Assembly: GCA_023374045.1 (NCBI GenBank)
Contig: CM041776.1
Location: 316,560,722 to 316,624,721, forward strand
Length of the DNA stretch: 64,000 nucleotides
Direction of reading: 5' to 3'
DNA from: Limonium bicolor
Taxonomy: Eukaryota > Streptophyta > Magnoliopsida > Caryophyllales > Plumbaginaceae
How positions within the stretch are numbered: position 1 is the stretch's first letter; each line of letters opens with the position of its first letter. This document shows, piece by piece, positions 11,960 to 24,490 of the stretch. The notes under the pieces are model-generated. The model saw only the letters and a list, made by a program, of their open reading frames with translations, made no database searches and was not told where the DNA came from. Made by a program: the position numbers and the translations under genes.

Positions 11960-12870
11960 AGTTTTCTTGAATTGTATGTTGTATTCTCCAGCTGTAGAGG
12001 AGAATTAAACAAGGGGTAACTCTGAATTCTCCAGCTGTAGAGGAGGTTCCCCAGATAGTTGATAACGAAGAAATTCTTATAGAGGAAATACCAGTCGTAC
12101 CGGTTGTTCTAGGGGAAGAGTTGAATATGGGAGATAATAATGTCAAGCAAGAAAGACGAATGAACGATTACACTCATCTGAACATGGAGGGACTCACATC
12201 ACCTATAACGGTCTCTACACTAGCGACGGGAGTAGAATGGCAGTTCAAGACTCATTACATCACGATAGCTTGAACGTGCCACAATTCAGTGGGGCAGTTA
12301 CAGAAGATCTGAATGTCCGGTTTACATCCTTTCTGCGATGGGTGGAGCATGTTCGACCCCAGCTTCTTAGGAAGTGGCAAGGTTGACTTTGTTTCCTTTC
12401 TCGCTAAGGGATAGAGCTGTAGAGTGGTTATACTCTCTGACTCCCAACAACATCAGCACATGGAATGAGCTCGCTAAAGCATTTTTAGCAATGTATTTCC
12501 ACCCTCTCGAATGTTGTCCATGAGGGGTGAGATTACGAATTCCAAGTAGTTCAGTATTGAGTCTCTTTCTGAAGCATGAGAGTGATTTAAAGGTATTGTC
12601 AGGAGAGTACCACCTCATGGTCTGGGTGAGGAAGTATACTGCTGTCCTTCTATAAGGATTTAGATCCTTAGAGCCACCTCTTGGAAGATACCTGTGCTAG
12701 AGGAAGTCTTATGAAGCTTCCTATCACCAGGAGAAAGAGTTGTTAGAAACCTTGACAAATTTGGCTAACCAATGGGGAGGTGCTAGGATAGCTACTGAGT
12801 TCCTTCAGATAAGAATTACAAGAATTTATGAGGTGGATTCTGATACGTGTGAAAACTATATATGAACAAA
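11960..12870 (+). pseudogene. Athila-like gag remnant
   Basis: Fragments of a Ty3/gypsy gag can be read in shifting plus frames: EWQFKTHYIT near 12240, then LSLRDRAVEWLYSLTPNNIS, TWNELAKAFLAMYF near 12400-12500, QEKELLETLTNLANQWGG near 12730, and IYEVDSDT near 12830. These match the order of the better preserved gag at 31558-32850 (FKTHYITAV, SDSANRWYRSLP, TWLQMVHKFLAKYY). Many stops and frameshifts. Gag would build the retrotransposon particle. It follows the LTR 10416-11959 directly. Confidence 0.75.
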
Positions 12871-14205
12871 GGCATAAATCATTGTTAGATTATGTGTGTT
12901 CAAGTCAGATTTCCCACTTATCGTTTTATTTTTCCTAATTTTGTGTTTTGAAGAGTATTGATGCTTAGGTTGTGATTAATACAGGAAAAGACACAAATGA
13001 ACATTTTACGTTGCTCAAGGGTTCTAACACAACAAACGAGGAGCAAAATAGACTCCAGATGAAGAATTTAAGCCTCGACAAAGATTCGTCTGAACTTTTG
13101 TCCAAAGTAGGAGAAGAATTTAGCAAATTGGCCAGAATTTTGTTCGGACTCAGGAATTCTCGACAATGTGCGAGACTAGACCATAAACTATCCGGACTTC
13201 TATCCATACTTGGAAGTCTGGACAAATACCGATATTCAATTGTTCAACGTCCAATGTCGGGATATGCAAGTCCGGAAATTTGTCTAGACGTGACTAAATC
13301 TTCAGCCTAAAGTGTTGCGTTTTGATCAAAATGGAATGAAAAAAGGGAAGAAAACGCGCACTGTTGTAGGTCAGAGGAGGGGATTTGTTTCAATAAAAGA
13401 GAGAGAACGAATGCAAGGGGGAAGTATGAGATATAAAGCAGAAAACAAAGAATTTTGAGAGCATTGTACTCTGGAAAAAAGGTTGGAGCTTTTTAAGAGA
13501 ATTTTGAAGACGAAGAAGAGTAAATTGAAGATTAGAGATTGGAGCTTCGTGACGGTGTCTGTAATAAGAGTTTTCCCTTTGTTCACTCCTACTAATACTA
13601 TTTTTAATAGATTTTTCATTATTAACATGTGTATGACTGAGTAGTCATCTTTCATTCGGGTTTGCTATGTATCCCTAGTTCAAGGTTCCACGATCCTTGT
13701 GAATTACCAGATTTAATACAATGAAGTATTTTTCCTTCTTTGATGAGTAATCTCTTAAAATATGATCAATTATAATAGTTTACTAGTTTGGTTGCTTATA
13801 ATCAAAAGTTGCAGCTTCCAATAGACTATAGGAAGAAGTGCCATTGAGTTTAGATATGGTAATTTTGTCTTCTTACGAACACCGAGCGGGACATCGGACA
13901 TGGATTAATTTGATTCGAGGTTTCATTTTGTAATTTGGTAATCACATAGGGACGATAATCAAAGGACTAGGGAGAAGTATTAAACTAAGATTTTTTCATC
14001 AATTTCTTAAGAAAACAAGTTTTCCTCTTTGCAATGCAACACTTGCTTCTATTTTGCTTTTAGTTACTGTTAGATGTTAGAAACCTTCCAATTTAAAACA
14101 CCCCAATTTACTATTATTCATCTTTTCCTTTTTATTTATTAGTTTAGTAAGAACTAAACTAGACATCACCACATTTGGTTCAATACTTAGGGAATACTGT
14201 TAGAT
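12871..14205 (+). mobile_element. second LTR-like sequence, truncated
   Basis: The second half parallels the LTR at 10416-11959: an ATGACTGAGTAGT tract near 13631, GGGTTTGCTATGTA near 13660, a GAGCGGGACATCGGACATGG stretch near 13894, and an ATTTGGTTCAATACTTAGG near the end, where the sequence breaks off. It carries a block of GTCCGGA/GTCTGGAC motifs at 13090-13290. Whether it starts at 12841 (TGATACGTG) or later is unclear; it may belong to a different family inserted into the gag remnant. Confidence 0.45.
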
Positions 14206-15470
14206 GTGGGATGCCACACCGTACTTCGATCAAAAACCTTCCAAAGGAAATGGTCACTTCAAGTACTTTGGATAGGTACGATCACAAGTACCATTCTTTG
14301 GCTAGTATAAGCGAAGATGAGAAAGATGTCATTTCTATTACCCTTTAAGGGAATTATCATTCTTTGGCTAATATAAGTAAAGATTGATTTTTGATGTTGA
14401 TTTACCTTTCACGGAAAGGGAATGGTTCTTGTTAGAAGAACCATTGGTCTTCTTTATAAGGACATTATTATGGACTTCTTAAGGAGGACCTCCTATAAAT
14501 TTATGGACTCTTGGATTTTCGTGAACTTCTTATTATGCTAATAGAAGACCAAAGAAAGTATATAAAAGACCAAGATCTCAATGATATTTTGTCTTTGGGA
14601 GCAAGTTTTCCAGAATTTTTAATGTTTTACTTTCAGAAGAAAAAACCCGGTGGGATTGTAAGAAGCTACAATTAGTGGGACTTTGTAAGCAGCTACAATT
14701 AGTAGGACTTTGATTGTACAGATTGTACCTATTTTTGTTTCGAAGTTCAACTTTCTTTGTAAGTTTAAAGAAAAAGAACTTTTGGGTCTAGGAGATGGGA
14801 AGAAATAAGTGGAAATGATGTAATTTTTATCTTCTTTTTTTATAAGTTCCACTTTTTAGTACTAAAAAGTAGAACTTATGGGCCTTATGTAATGGTATAA
14901 ACTATACCATAGAAAAAGGCCATAATAGGTTGTACCAGGCCTGCCCGCGAGCGGGCGTCCTCGCCCTTCATTTCTGGGCTCAACGCCCCGACAAACATCT
15001 TCGTCTCTGGGCAGGCAACTCAATTTCCAGGTCCCACCCTCAGAGTATCACTTCCGGGCTTTGTGTCCCACTGCTTGCTTCTGAGCCTAGTTCCCAGGCG
15101 GATATATCAATATCTAGGCAAGCATCTCAGTGACCATGCCCAGCCTTTAGGCCCGAGCCCTGCACCCTGCCTCCAGGTCTCTCCTTCAAATTACTGCCTT
15201 GGAAGGCTTTACTAAAACAAAGTATAAAAGATATAATGGTTACTCCAATAGAATAGTGCCACATGTATAGAAGCTTAAAGATAGATCTTATCATAAAAAG
15301 TTTATAAATAGAGGTAGAGGAATCATTTGTAAAGGGACACATTTCAAAGAGAGAGAAATATCCTAAATGCTCTATAGGATTGTGTTAGTAAAACATAAAA
15401 GAGTGAATAGATATTTTGTATCAACAAGTGGACGTAGGCCAATTCTTGATTGACCTCTATAACTCTCGGT
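14198..15470. other. possible LTR of another retroelement
   Basis: It starts TGTTAGATGTGGGATGCC abruptly after the truncated LTR and runs to a region reading TTGTATCAACAAGTGG near 15418-15433. Composition and abrupt joins suggest a retroelement LTR, but I find no second copy. It contains a short near-perfect palindrome at about 14850-14884. Confidence 0.25.
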
Positions 15471-15539
15471 GTTTGGTTCAGTGATAGTGGTCTTTCGGGA
15501 TTGGTGTGTCAGGTACTAAATCACACAAGATAGGGGGTG

Positions 15540-16160
15540 TCGAAGGAATAAAGAGGATTTAGGTACTCGACACCTTAGAATAGCTTGGAAAGGATATAGG
15601 TTTCCGACACCTTAGAATAGCTCGAAGAGGTTTAGGCTCTAGGCACCCTAGAATAGCATGTTGATTTTTTAGGAACTCGATGCGTAAGAATAACCCAAAT
15701 AGAGTAACTCCATAAATACTTACATTTTCATCACATTAAGGAAGTCAGCGCCTTAGAACACCTCGACAATATCCAACCATCTTTAAGGAAGTTAGTGCCT
15801 TAGAACAACTCGACAACCCCCAATCATCGTCAAAGGAAGTCAGCGCCATAGAACTGCTTAACAGTCCTTAATCATTGTCAAAGAAAGTTAGCACCTTAGA
15901 TCAGCTCGAAAAGCTTCAAATCATCAACAAATTTCATTCTCACTATGGGGGTAAGCGCCTCATAGCTGGACAGTTTCACTTTCTTCAAGGTCTCGGGTGC
16001 CTTCACACAACCCGATGGCTCAAAAGTTTTCTCCAAGGTAGTTGGCACCTCCGAGCCCAAAAATTTTAGAGTTTTCTTTAAGGTAGTTGGCGCCCCCAAA
16101 TAGCCCAACAGAGGTAGATTTTTCTCAAAGGCAGTGAGTGCCTTAGAATGGCTTAACATG
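15540..16160 (+). repeat. degenerate minisatellite, 46-50 bp period
   Basis: The motif AAGGAAGTCAGCGCCTTAGA recurs with variation at about 15739, 15785, 15835 and 15881. Looser versions (GACACCTTAGAATAGCTCG) lie at 15560-15650 and others continue to 16150. Spacing is 46-50 bp. No coding potential. Such arrays occur in untranslated parts of large gypsy elements, but I cannot tie this one to an element. Confidence 0.65.
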
Positions 16161-18992
16161 ATTAAGTCAATTGCAGTGGAAGATAGTTCAATAATCGTGC
16201 AAGACGGAGGATAAATACTTCAAGATCTGGCAAAATTCTGGATGTCACTCAAGTATCAACTAGTATTTTCATCTACATTACAAAGTTCAGTTAAGGGGTG
16301 GAAATATGTTATGTCCAAAATTTTGACCTTGGGAAAGGTTTGAACACACAAAGGTGAGGACAAAAGGAATATGGTCAAAATACATAAGGTCAAGAATTTT
16401 CAAGGGTATTATTGGAGCTTTCTATTTTTATATGATTTGTTCAGCACCTCAAACGGTTTCACATCATATTCATCACAAAGGGTACACTTCCTAATTTTAT
16501 GATAGTTTTTATTATAAAAATACAGCTTTTAATTCCTATTATAAGCTAACTTCCTTTATAAATGCCCAAAACCTTCTAGAAATAAAAAGAAAAGATTCCA
16601 CTTAAGAAAAATAGAATTGCCAATTGGTTAGCATGTCTATTGATAGTCATAAACCTGACAAATTCTTTTGAAGTCATCTTAAACTTTCGGAGGGAAAATT
16701 GAAGCTCCTTGAATTTTTTTCTCTCCCCTCCAAAAATGTCCAGAATTATTCATTTTTTTTTGAAACTTTGACACATGATAAAGGATCATTTTTGGGGGAG
16801 GACCCATTGGATTATTTATGAACTATCGAAGGCGCCAAAGTGCAAAAATTTTGTAAAATCGCTCGTTTACCCAAATGATGTGATTTCAACTCTTCAAATT
16901 TTTTAAAATCATCCAATATTTACTGTTAAAATTTCATGATTAGATTCAATCAAAAAGTTGGTCAACCAACCATGGTAAACTTAGATCTTTTTTTTACCGA
17001 GATGTATTTTTATCTATTTGCCTAAGCCATTACTTTATAATAAACCCCTCCCTTTGACCCAAACACACATTAGAAGTTAGAAGAGCTCTCCTAAAGCTTC
17101 CTCCTATGGGATTTTACATCTGAGTATTGAAACTCTACTGAAACTCCACCAAAAATCACACAAAACACATTCTTAGATCCTGCACCAAAGTTCCAATCAC
17201 AAAACACCACAAAATCCATACCAAAACGTGAAGAACTACATAATGGAGGGACCATCATAATCTTATGGTCGAAGCTCAGTCAAAAGCCAATTGATGAGTC
17301 AATCAAAGAATCCCAACACGTGGAGCATTCAAATCAGGTTAGCAACTTGAAGTTCCTCAACCTATAGTCTCCATATACTTCCCACGTCAATCTCCTGTTA
17401 AATTTTGACTTTCAAGTGTGAATTTATGATTTTTCTCAACTTTCTTCCCTTTAACTTGTGTGATAAGTTTCATCATCAATTTGACCTAAAATTGAAAACT
17501 TTTCACCACCAATTGACTTAGAGTCATCTAGGGAACCCACCCTCAAAATTTGAGTAGAAAATTCAACCGGTATTGTTGTAAAATCATCATCCACGGGCTA
17601 TCCTCACCCGCAGACGCGTGTCCAGGCAGTCCGGGACGCCACATCCAAAGTACCGGACAATCCACAAATGGAGGTGAGAATTAATTTGGACTTTATTTTA
17701 TGAACTTCTAGGGTTAGTCTAGGATTGACTCTAGGTCTGTGGCCCCGACACTGGATTTGAGGTCCTGAACATCAGTAATTTTGTATCTTTTACAAATTTT
17801 GTAGTTTGATTAATTTGTTAGATTTAGGTCCGTGGTCACGGAAGGAGGAAAATTTGACCTATTTAGAGCTTAGAAACCTAGTTTAGGTTAGTCTAATTTT
17901 ATTCTTTTAATTTCCGTAAAAATGTCAAAACACTAAAAATATAGAAACTTCCTCACTTCGTAAATCAAACTTCATAATAAGGCTTAAAATGTCATAAGTA
18001 GAGGAAAATAGCTTCAAAGGGTAAAGAAAGTAATTAAACCCGGAAAATGAAATATAGCAAGCCCCCGAACCCGAACTTCAACCTTTAGTTTACTTAGGCT
18101 AAAACTTGGTGGTGACTCATAATGAGCTCTAGTGAGATAACCTTAGGTTATGACGATTATTTTTTTAGGACATAGTCTTATACTTGGGTTAAAAGTGGAC
18201 CTAGAATCTAAATAGATCCTGAAAGCTAGACCACATAGGATAAGGTTTGAAAACCCTACCTTACAAATGGTGTACGAGTTAATAACCACGGGTGTCTGAG
18301 TTAGTAATGACGGATTGGCCGATGGGATTGATAGGACATGATGTCAGAGCCGCGCGAACTGAAACATGAGTGCCCCTATGTGGTGAAAGAGCTTGGTCGA
18401 AGTTTCAGCTGGTGAAACCCAGTTGTTTCAGACAGACTATCTGTTTTTGTCTAAGGACTCAAATTCCTTTCTTGGTCAACTTTGGCTGGCTTTGAGTTGT
18501 GGGCAAGGCCAGTTTCCTGGACTTGGTGCTTGATGGTCGAGGTTGGGTCCTTATGTCCCAGTTGTTGGCCCCTCGACCGGGTACATGTGATTATAGGGAA
18601 CAAAACATGACTAGTTCTTGTAATGACATGGTGAAGGTGGAATTGTCAACATTTGTGTATTGTCATATCTTTGAGTTTTGTGTATGAAATGAACTATTCC
18701 AGCTCCACAATTAAGATTGTTAATTGCATTGGCACCTGCCTTATAATGATTAATTGTTTAATCACTTTACTTAGTAGTGAACTATGCAATTGGTGACACT
18801 CTTTTAAATGTTCTACAGAATTATGAATGGATAATATGGACAAATAAGGCAGAGTAAGTCGATTATATAAATATATATATATTTATATTATTTATATAAC
18901 CGATTAACTGTGAAACCATGATTAACCATGAAATATAACGGTCAATTAACCGTAACGTAAAAGCTGATATGATTAACTGTTAATACGGTACG
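16161..18992. other. long unassigned intergenic stretch
   Basis: No ORF of note and no repeat pair found. A small GC-rich patch at 17590-17650 contains CAGTCCGGGACGCC and ACCGGACAATCC, resembling the blocks found inside LTRs, so decayed retroelement is likely. The region 18840-18975 is rich in ATATA and short inverted GGTTAATC-type words. Confidence 0.3.
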
Positions 18993-19390
18993 CACTACTA
19001 GAATATAATTGTTTGGTAACAACAAAAAATCGTTACCAAAAATCAAAATCGTTACTAATCTAATTTATTGTAACGATTTTTGTCGTTACATATCGTTACA
19101 CGAGATGGCGTAACCAAAGATCAATTTATTTATCGTAACGACTTTTATTCGTTACTAAAAGTTATATCGTTACTAAAAATATGATTTCGTAATATTTATA
19201 TCTTTACTATAGTCTTAATTTTTTTTAATCTTTAGTCCTATCTTTGGTAACGAAAAACTTGTCACTAATAACAATTATGGTAACGAATTTAAGTCATTGT
19301 CAGAACCTTTATAACAAAAAATCTGATTTTTACTGGTGACGGTATAATCAGTTATGGATAAGTACCACGGTAACGGTTTTGTCGGGACCG
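18993..19390 (+). mobile_element. CACTA transposon end (orphan)
   Basis: It opens CACTACTAGAATATAATTG and is followed by many direct and inverted copies of TCGTTACTAA / TTGGTAACGA up to about 19380, the subterminal-repeat design of En/Spm (CACTA) elements. No matching right end is present. It ends about 450 bp upstream of the HIPP start codon. Confidence 0.7.
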
Positions 19391-19833
19391 CCATAGACAG
19401 AAGTATTTTGCTTTATGATTAATTTAAGGGGTTTTTTTTGTTGAGAAAATGTTTTGTTTTATTTTGGGGATGTAATGAAAAGCGGTCTCGCTTTACTAAA
19501 CAGCGCGTGACCATTTGATATGATAAGCTACGTAGTATTGTATGTGTGTTGTCACCTACCATAAAATGAATATAATCGTCTTGAAGTTGAAGTCGGTTCT
19601 CCTCCCGCTCGCCAATTTCAAAAAAACCATACATGATACATACAGGGGGCATTAATCTTCTCTCATCACACTTCTCTATACTTATACTTGTCTCTCCCCA
19701 CGATACGACCCAAGAGATCGAAGGAGTGGATCTCTAATCTCCTCATTTCAATTATCTCACACGTACACCTTGATAGCTAGCTAGTTGCAGTGGTTCAAGT
19801 TTACTTGGAGGATTAGATAGCTGAGCTGCTGCT

Positions 19834-21360
19834 ATGTCGGTAAGTCTCTCTATATATGTATGTGTATTTGTGTGGATGCCTGTGTGATTGTTTTGAATGT
19901 ATGTGTTTGTGTCGTGCCAGTTCGTGGAGGTGATGGTGCCAAACCTTGACTGTGAAGGTTGTGCTACCAAGCTAAAGAAGGCTCTTATCAAGCTTAAAGG
20001 TAATGTTCTTCCTTAATTAATTAGTAATCTGCTTATTAGTCAAGATGCAAGACCTGCAATAAGTTTTTAGTCTCTTTAACAGTAAGTTGATAAGACAACC
20101 TTATTATGACTTTTATGATTTTAGATTCTTTACTAAGAACTCTTTTCTATGTGTTTCTCGTCCATATAATCATTTTTTTTATTATTCTGTTAGTATGAAA
20201 TAGGTAGTAATTAATTTGGTCTGTATTGCAAGATTGCTAATAATCAATGCTCTCTATGATCGCACTTGTTAGGCAATAATCGATGCTGTATTCTTCCTCT
20301 CATAAATAATGCTGATACTAGACACTAGTAGTAGTATTAATTAGTAAAGTTTGACCAGTCTTCCTCGTTGCCCCCCTCAAAAAAAAAAAGAGCTTGCCTA
20401 TTGCCTAGTGCTGTGTGTCTTATATATGTTGTGTTGTCATCATCGCCCCTTTTATCTTGTCTGATTGACTGCCTGGCCGTAAGAAAGAGAGAGAGAATCC
20501 AATGTTTTATGTTTCCTCCTTTTTCTCATCTGGTGTTTTCATTCACAAAAGAAACTTTTTCATCTCTTAATTAAATTCCTGCTGCTAGGCGTATATATAT
20601 TTATTTCTCCAATGTGGTTTGGGATAATGGGAATATATTAGCTATATAAACTCCATTTCGCTGTTAGCAAGTATATAAATGACATCCTTTCTAGGGGATG
20701 CAATTCGATTCTAGGTCAGTTTGTTACCTACCTTGTCGACTGGCTGCTGATGAAATTTGTTGGAATCTCAAACATAGTTATTATCTATCCATTTTCTGAT
20801 AATATAAATGGTTTGTTGGAATTTTTCTTATAAAAAAAGCCTAGCACACAAAAACAAAAACAACATGATGGGTCACTGTTACTTTAACAGCTACCCCGGC
20901 TGACCGGAATCATCATGTTCCTCTTTCCTATTGAATCCTATATATAGTAGTAACTAGTAACAGTAACTAATTAGTTAGAGGTTTCCCTGACCCTAACTGC
21001 TTTTCTAATTGTAAATGTCGTCCCACATTCAATTAAGGGGTGGAGGAGATAGAAGTGGACATGGATGCGCACAAGGTTACAGCGAGAGGATACCACGTGG
21101 ACGAGAGGAAAGTTATAAAGGCTATCAAGAGGACTGGAAAGTTGGCGGAGCCATGGCCATTCCCACCTCCAAACTCTCACTTCACTTCGTTTTACAAGTA
21201 CCCATCTCATATCATGAGCCATTACTACCATCCCAAGAACACACCACCTCCTACTAACCTCCATGCATTCTTCCACACGCCGGCTGCTTATCTTGCCTCT
21301 GACGATGCCGTCGCTTCCATCTTTAGTGACGATAATCCACATGCCTGCTCTATTATGTGA
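19834..21360 (+). CDS. HIPP: heavy-metal-associated isoprenylated plant protein (HIPP)
   Basis: Three exons: 19834-19839, 19921-19999 and 21038-21360, with introns GTAAGT..CCAG and GTAATG..TAAG, give a 135-residue protein. The first exon holds only Met-Ser; the phase-1 second junction is exact and keeps the HMA fold in frame. The N-terminal half is one HMA domain (about residues 3-68) with the metal-binding loop NLDCEGC (Cys13, Cys16). The tail ends FSDDNPHACSIM, where CSIM is a CaaX box predicted to be farnesylated at Cys132, so the protein should associate with membranes or the nucleus. HIPPs bind Cu, Zn or Cd and have been linked to metal homeostasis and stress; that role is family knowledge. 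The length is typical of one-HMA HIPPs. A CACTA end lies just upstream and a SINE 569 bp downstream. Confidence 0.95.
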
Positions 21361-21915
21361 ACCTCCTTCAATTAATTAACCTGATGACTATACTACGTAC
21401 TATCTCTTCGATCGTTATTAATTGTTCCTTTTATTTCTTTCTTATTATTGACTTAATTTCCGGTTAATTAATTTGTTATATAAATATTCATTCTTGTTGT
21501 ATGCGAAATCAAAAGTCCTCCTTAATTATTTTTGCATTCTCGTCGACAAGTAGCTAGCTAGGGTTCGGGTACGTTTGTACACCATGTACGTACTTAGTTT
21601 GTTATATGAACTGTTGACATATTGGACTTTGTGAAGACCTGATGGACCAACGTAACCTAGACTTGATCAAACAAACTTAACTTGTCGAATGAATGCATAG
21701 ATTCCAAGGAGCGAGGAAGTTCGTTAGCTATAATCTCACATTTATCTACATAAAATACTATGGAAAGTTGCTATGCAAGGGAATTACAAACAAAACAATT
21801 CTCATCGACCGGATGAATCTAGACAAATCTAAAGATTAATACGACGAAAAACTCTTAAAAACAAGCAGCATCCTTGTTTCTTCTTTGCACTATAACAATT
21901 ATGATCATTTTTTGT
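21361..21915. other. 3' flank of HIPP
   Basis: Presumed 3' UTR and downstream DNA of the HIPP gene. Nothing else recognised up to the SINE. Confidence 0.4.
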
Positions 21916-21928
21916 AATTTATAGAATA

Positions 21929-22016
21929 TTTTTTTTTATAGTTACGGTAGTGGGTAAGTTTCGAACTCAGGACTTGTATACCACTTCTCTACCGACCAAG
22001 TCATAGGAGCTTGGCA
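21929..22016 (-). mobile_element. tRNA-derived SINE, copy 2
   Basis: On the minus strand it reads a box A-like GACTTGGTCGGTAGAGAAG, a box B-like GAGTTCGAAAC, and a tail CTACCGTAACTATAAAAAA. It is flanked by a perfect 13-bp target duplication AATTTATAGAATA (21916-21928 and 22017-22029), the footprint of LINE-driven insertion. It shares the whole body with copy 1 at 11282-11387. Confidence 0.93.
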
Positions 22017-22263
22017 AATTTATAGAATAATTGTTATTAGGCCACCATTCAGCTTGCACCTACAATCCAAACCAAACAGTGCAATATTTACTTGCACCTT
22101 TACCTATTGCCAAATAGGGTGAAACAAGGTGTTGCATTATTAATAAGTAATACCAGTTGGTGCAATATTATCTCTCACCCTAATGGCTCGTGTGTCACTC
22201 TTATATATGTATGATCAATTGGTGCATCTATTTAGGTCCAACACAATTTTGCTGCCATACTAC

Positions 22264-22460
22264 CACTGGTGGAACTGAAGGAATTTACCACGATTGAAAA
22301 ATCTCATTAATTACGGTTTTTAACGCCCGTGTCATCAATTTCCTAAAACTCTTTAATTGCGGTTTAAACCGGTAATTAAAAGCTTTAAGTGGGCGCGAGC
22401 CTAGAGAACTCTAGATTATGGTTTCTATAATAACTGTAATCTAAAGCTTTTTTTTTTACA
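22264..22460 (+). mobile_element. CACTA-like transposon end (CACTGG type, orphan)
   Basis: It opens CACTGGTGGAACTGAAGG and is followed by short inverted and direct motifs (TAATTACGGTTTTTAACG, AATTGCGGTTTAAACCGG) like CACTA subterminal repeats. The matching right end was not found. The ORF at 22768-23100 may belong to the same element. Confidence 0.5.
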
Positions 22461-22767
22461 AAATAAAGCGAAAACATGTTGCAATAGCATACTAAATTGC
22501 ATAATAACATCACAAAAGCAACTCCAAAAGATATATTTTCAATTGAAAAAGTGCAATAAGTTCGAATACAATAACACAAAACATTCAAACACCAACGAGG
22601 CTTAATCTAAATCTCAGCAAATGAAATGATGTTTCAAAACACAATAAAATATCCAACAACCAAAACTCAAGGACTAACAACTTAAACAACAAATTCCATA
22701 TGTCTTTAAAAAACTTCTAAACTATCAAACAGACAAAGCTTTATCAGAGCTTGTTCCAAAATCAATA

Positions 22768-23100
22768 TCAGCCTGTAATCTCTCTCACACTTTCCTTTCT
22801 TTTTCCAACTTGATCTTCATCAATGTCTCGTAGGGGTTCAACGGGTACGTACCCGGTAGGAAGGGATGCTTGATCCGTCTTTACACATTTCAAGGGTTTA
22901 TGGCTACAACCCTCGCCAGTAGGTGTGGATATGGTCCTACCCTGACCAGTAAAAAGTGTGGGTGGAGACCTTGAAGATAGCACATCCATCATTTCCATGC
23001 ACAACATCTTTGTTGGCGAAGACGTGGTGAGGTCATGCAGTGTGTAAATCTTCGGCATCGGTGTGTCATCATCCCACGTTTTTTTGTTACATAGAGACAC
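22768..23100 (-). CDS. unrecognised ORF, possibly from a CACTA element
   Basis: An open frame of 110 codons beginning MSLCNKKTWDDD and ending KRKESVREITG. I recognise no domain. A short reading stretch upstream on the same strand (TPKEDPINIEAVSGSAS, about 23200-23160) could be a preceding exon joined by a small intron. It lies just inside a CACTA-like end, so a transposon-encoded protein is the best guess. It may also be chance. Confidence 0.25.
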   Translation of the reverse strand: MSLCNKKTWDDDTPMPKIYTLHDLTTSSPTKMLCMEMMDVLSSRSPPTLFTGQGRTISTPTGEGCSHKPLKCVKTDQASLPTGYVPVEPLRDIDEDQVGKRKESVREITG

Positions 23101-23845
23101 ATTAACAAACAGAGAACATGTTATGATGAAGACACATTAACAAATCACCTGTACTCTCTCTCTATCGAGCGATGCTGAACCAGACACGGCCTCTATATTA
23201 ATGGGATCTTCCTTTGGAGTCAATTGACCCTATATATAACAGCTTCCAACACGACAAGAGTTTATGAGCAAATACTCTGTTGGAAATATATTATGCAACA
23301 AAACAAAATAAGAAAATAAAATATAGGAGACATGCTCGTATGCAAAGCAGAGAAAAGAATTTTGATGACTGCTCATTATTCCCGTAAAGAGAGGCCTTCA
23401 TATAGGCTTTACAATGTAATTGAATTGAATAAAAAAACCTACAAACTAATAGAGATAAATAAATCAATTATATCTACTAATTATTAGGAACTGGAATAAC
23501 CAAATGAACCTTAAAACTGATATCAGCACAAGACTCGGATAACCTTAAGTTACTAAACTAACTAACAACTATTAGTCTACGTGCTAGTGTGGAATTAGAG
23601 CTTTAACATACTCATCCACGATGGAGACGAACAAATACTCGTCTCCAACCGAACTCATCGACTATATAGATGAACAAATAAACCTCATACATATGAAATC
23701 ACCCGTGAACATCAATCAGTTTGCATGCATGCATAACATGGTTTAATCCTACTCCTAAAATACATCCACGCTACAGATAACAAAAACCTAAAAAGTTACT
23801 TCCTTTATGTTGATTTTGAAAAACTTACGTTGTTCGTCTGACGAT
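23101..23845. other. unassigned AT-rich stretch
   Basis: No gene seen beyond the possible short upstream coding piece near 23160-23230. Nothing else recognised. Confidence 0.3.
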
Positions 23846-24339
23846 TAGGGATGACAACGGGTCGGGTTCGGGTCGGACCCGTCACCTGTTTTTCATCTGC
23901 ATCACCCGACCCGACCCGTCACCCGCAACTTCATCACCCGTCACCCTTGAACCCGTCACCCATTTATATATTGTTTAGCAATTTTTTATTTTAACACTTT
24001 ATATAAGCTTAATTTTTTTAAATCATTCATATTTGTTCAATAATATGTACCACATCATCTAATATCAATAACATAAAAACATGGAGTATTAGCTAAAATA
24101 TTTCTAAATTCAACAAATATGAGATAAGTATATTTTTTTATTTAATATAAGTACAAACGGGTGACGGATCGGGTGAATGGTCGGGTGACCGGGTGAAAAA
24201 TCTTCACCCGACCCAACTCGTCACCCGCACCCGTTTCACGCGTCACCCATTTTTCACCTGTTTATTTCAAGGTTTTCACCCATTTTTACGGGTCGAGTGA
24301 TCGGGTGAAATGGGTACCCGTCACCCATTGTCATCCCTA
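23846..24339. mobile_element. hAT-type MITE with ACCCG-rich arms
   Basis: A 494-bp element with inverted ends TAGGGATGACAAC and GTCATCCCTA. Flanking 8-mers CTGACGAT (23838-23845) and CCGACGGT (24340-24347) match at 6 of 8 positions, consistent with an old hAT duplication. The arms carry repeated CACCCGTCACCC / GGGTGACGGG words; the middle is AT-rich. No ORF. Confidence 0.75.
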
Positions 24340-24490
24340 CCGACGGTACATGTTAGTCGATGAGTATGGTTGGTGAGCTTGCAGAAGAAAAGTGACGATC
24401 TGTGCAGTGGAAGTTTCATCAGACCGAAAGAATATAAGCAAGAAAAAGAAGGGGGAAGAGAGGAAGACACTTACCAAGTCGGCTAGAATC

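Noticed and set aside
12841..12860. LTR start at TGATACGTG
   Set aside because: The same bases encode the expected gag words IYEVDSDT, so the TG may be coincidence; the boundary is left open.
21015..21257. 80-codon ORF in another frame over the HIPP last exon
   Set aside because: Shadow of the HIPP coding exon, which has exact splice sites and a conserved C-terminus.
22768..23100. Independent host gene
   Set aside because: No recognised domain, no clear exon partners and position inside a CACTA-like end; kept only as a low-confidence ORF.
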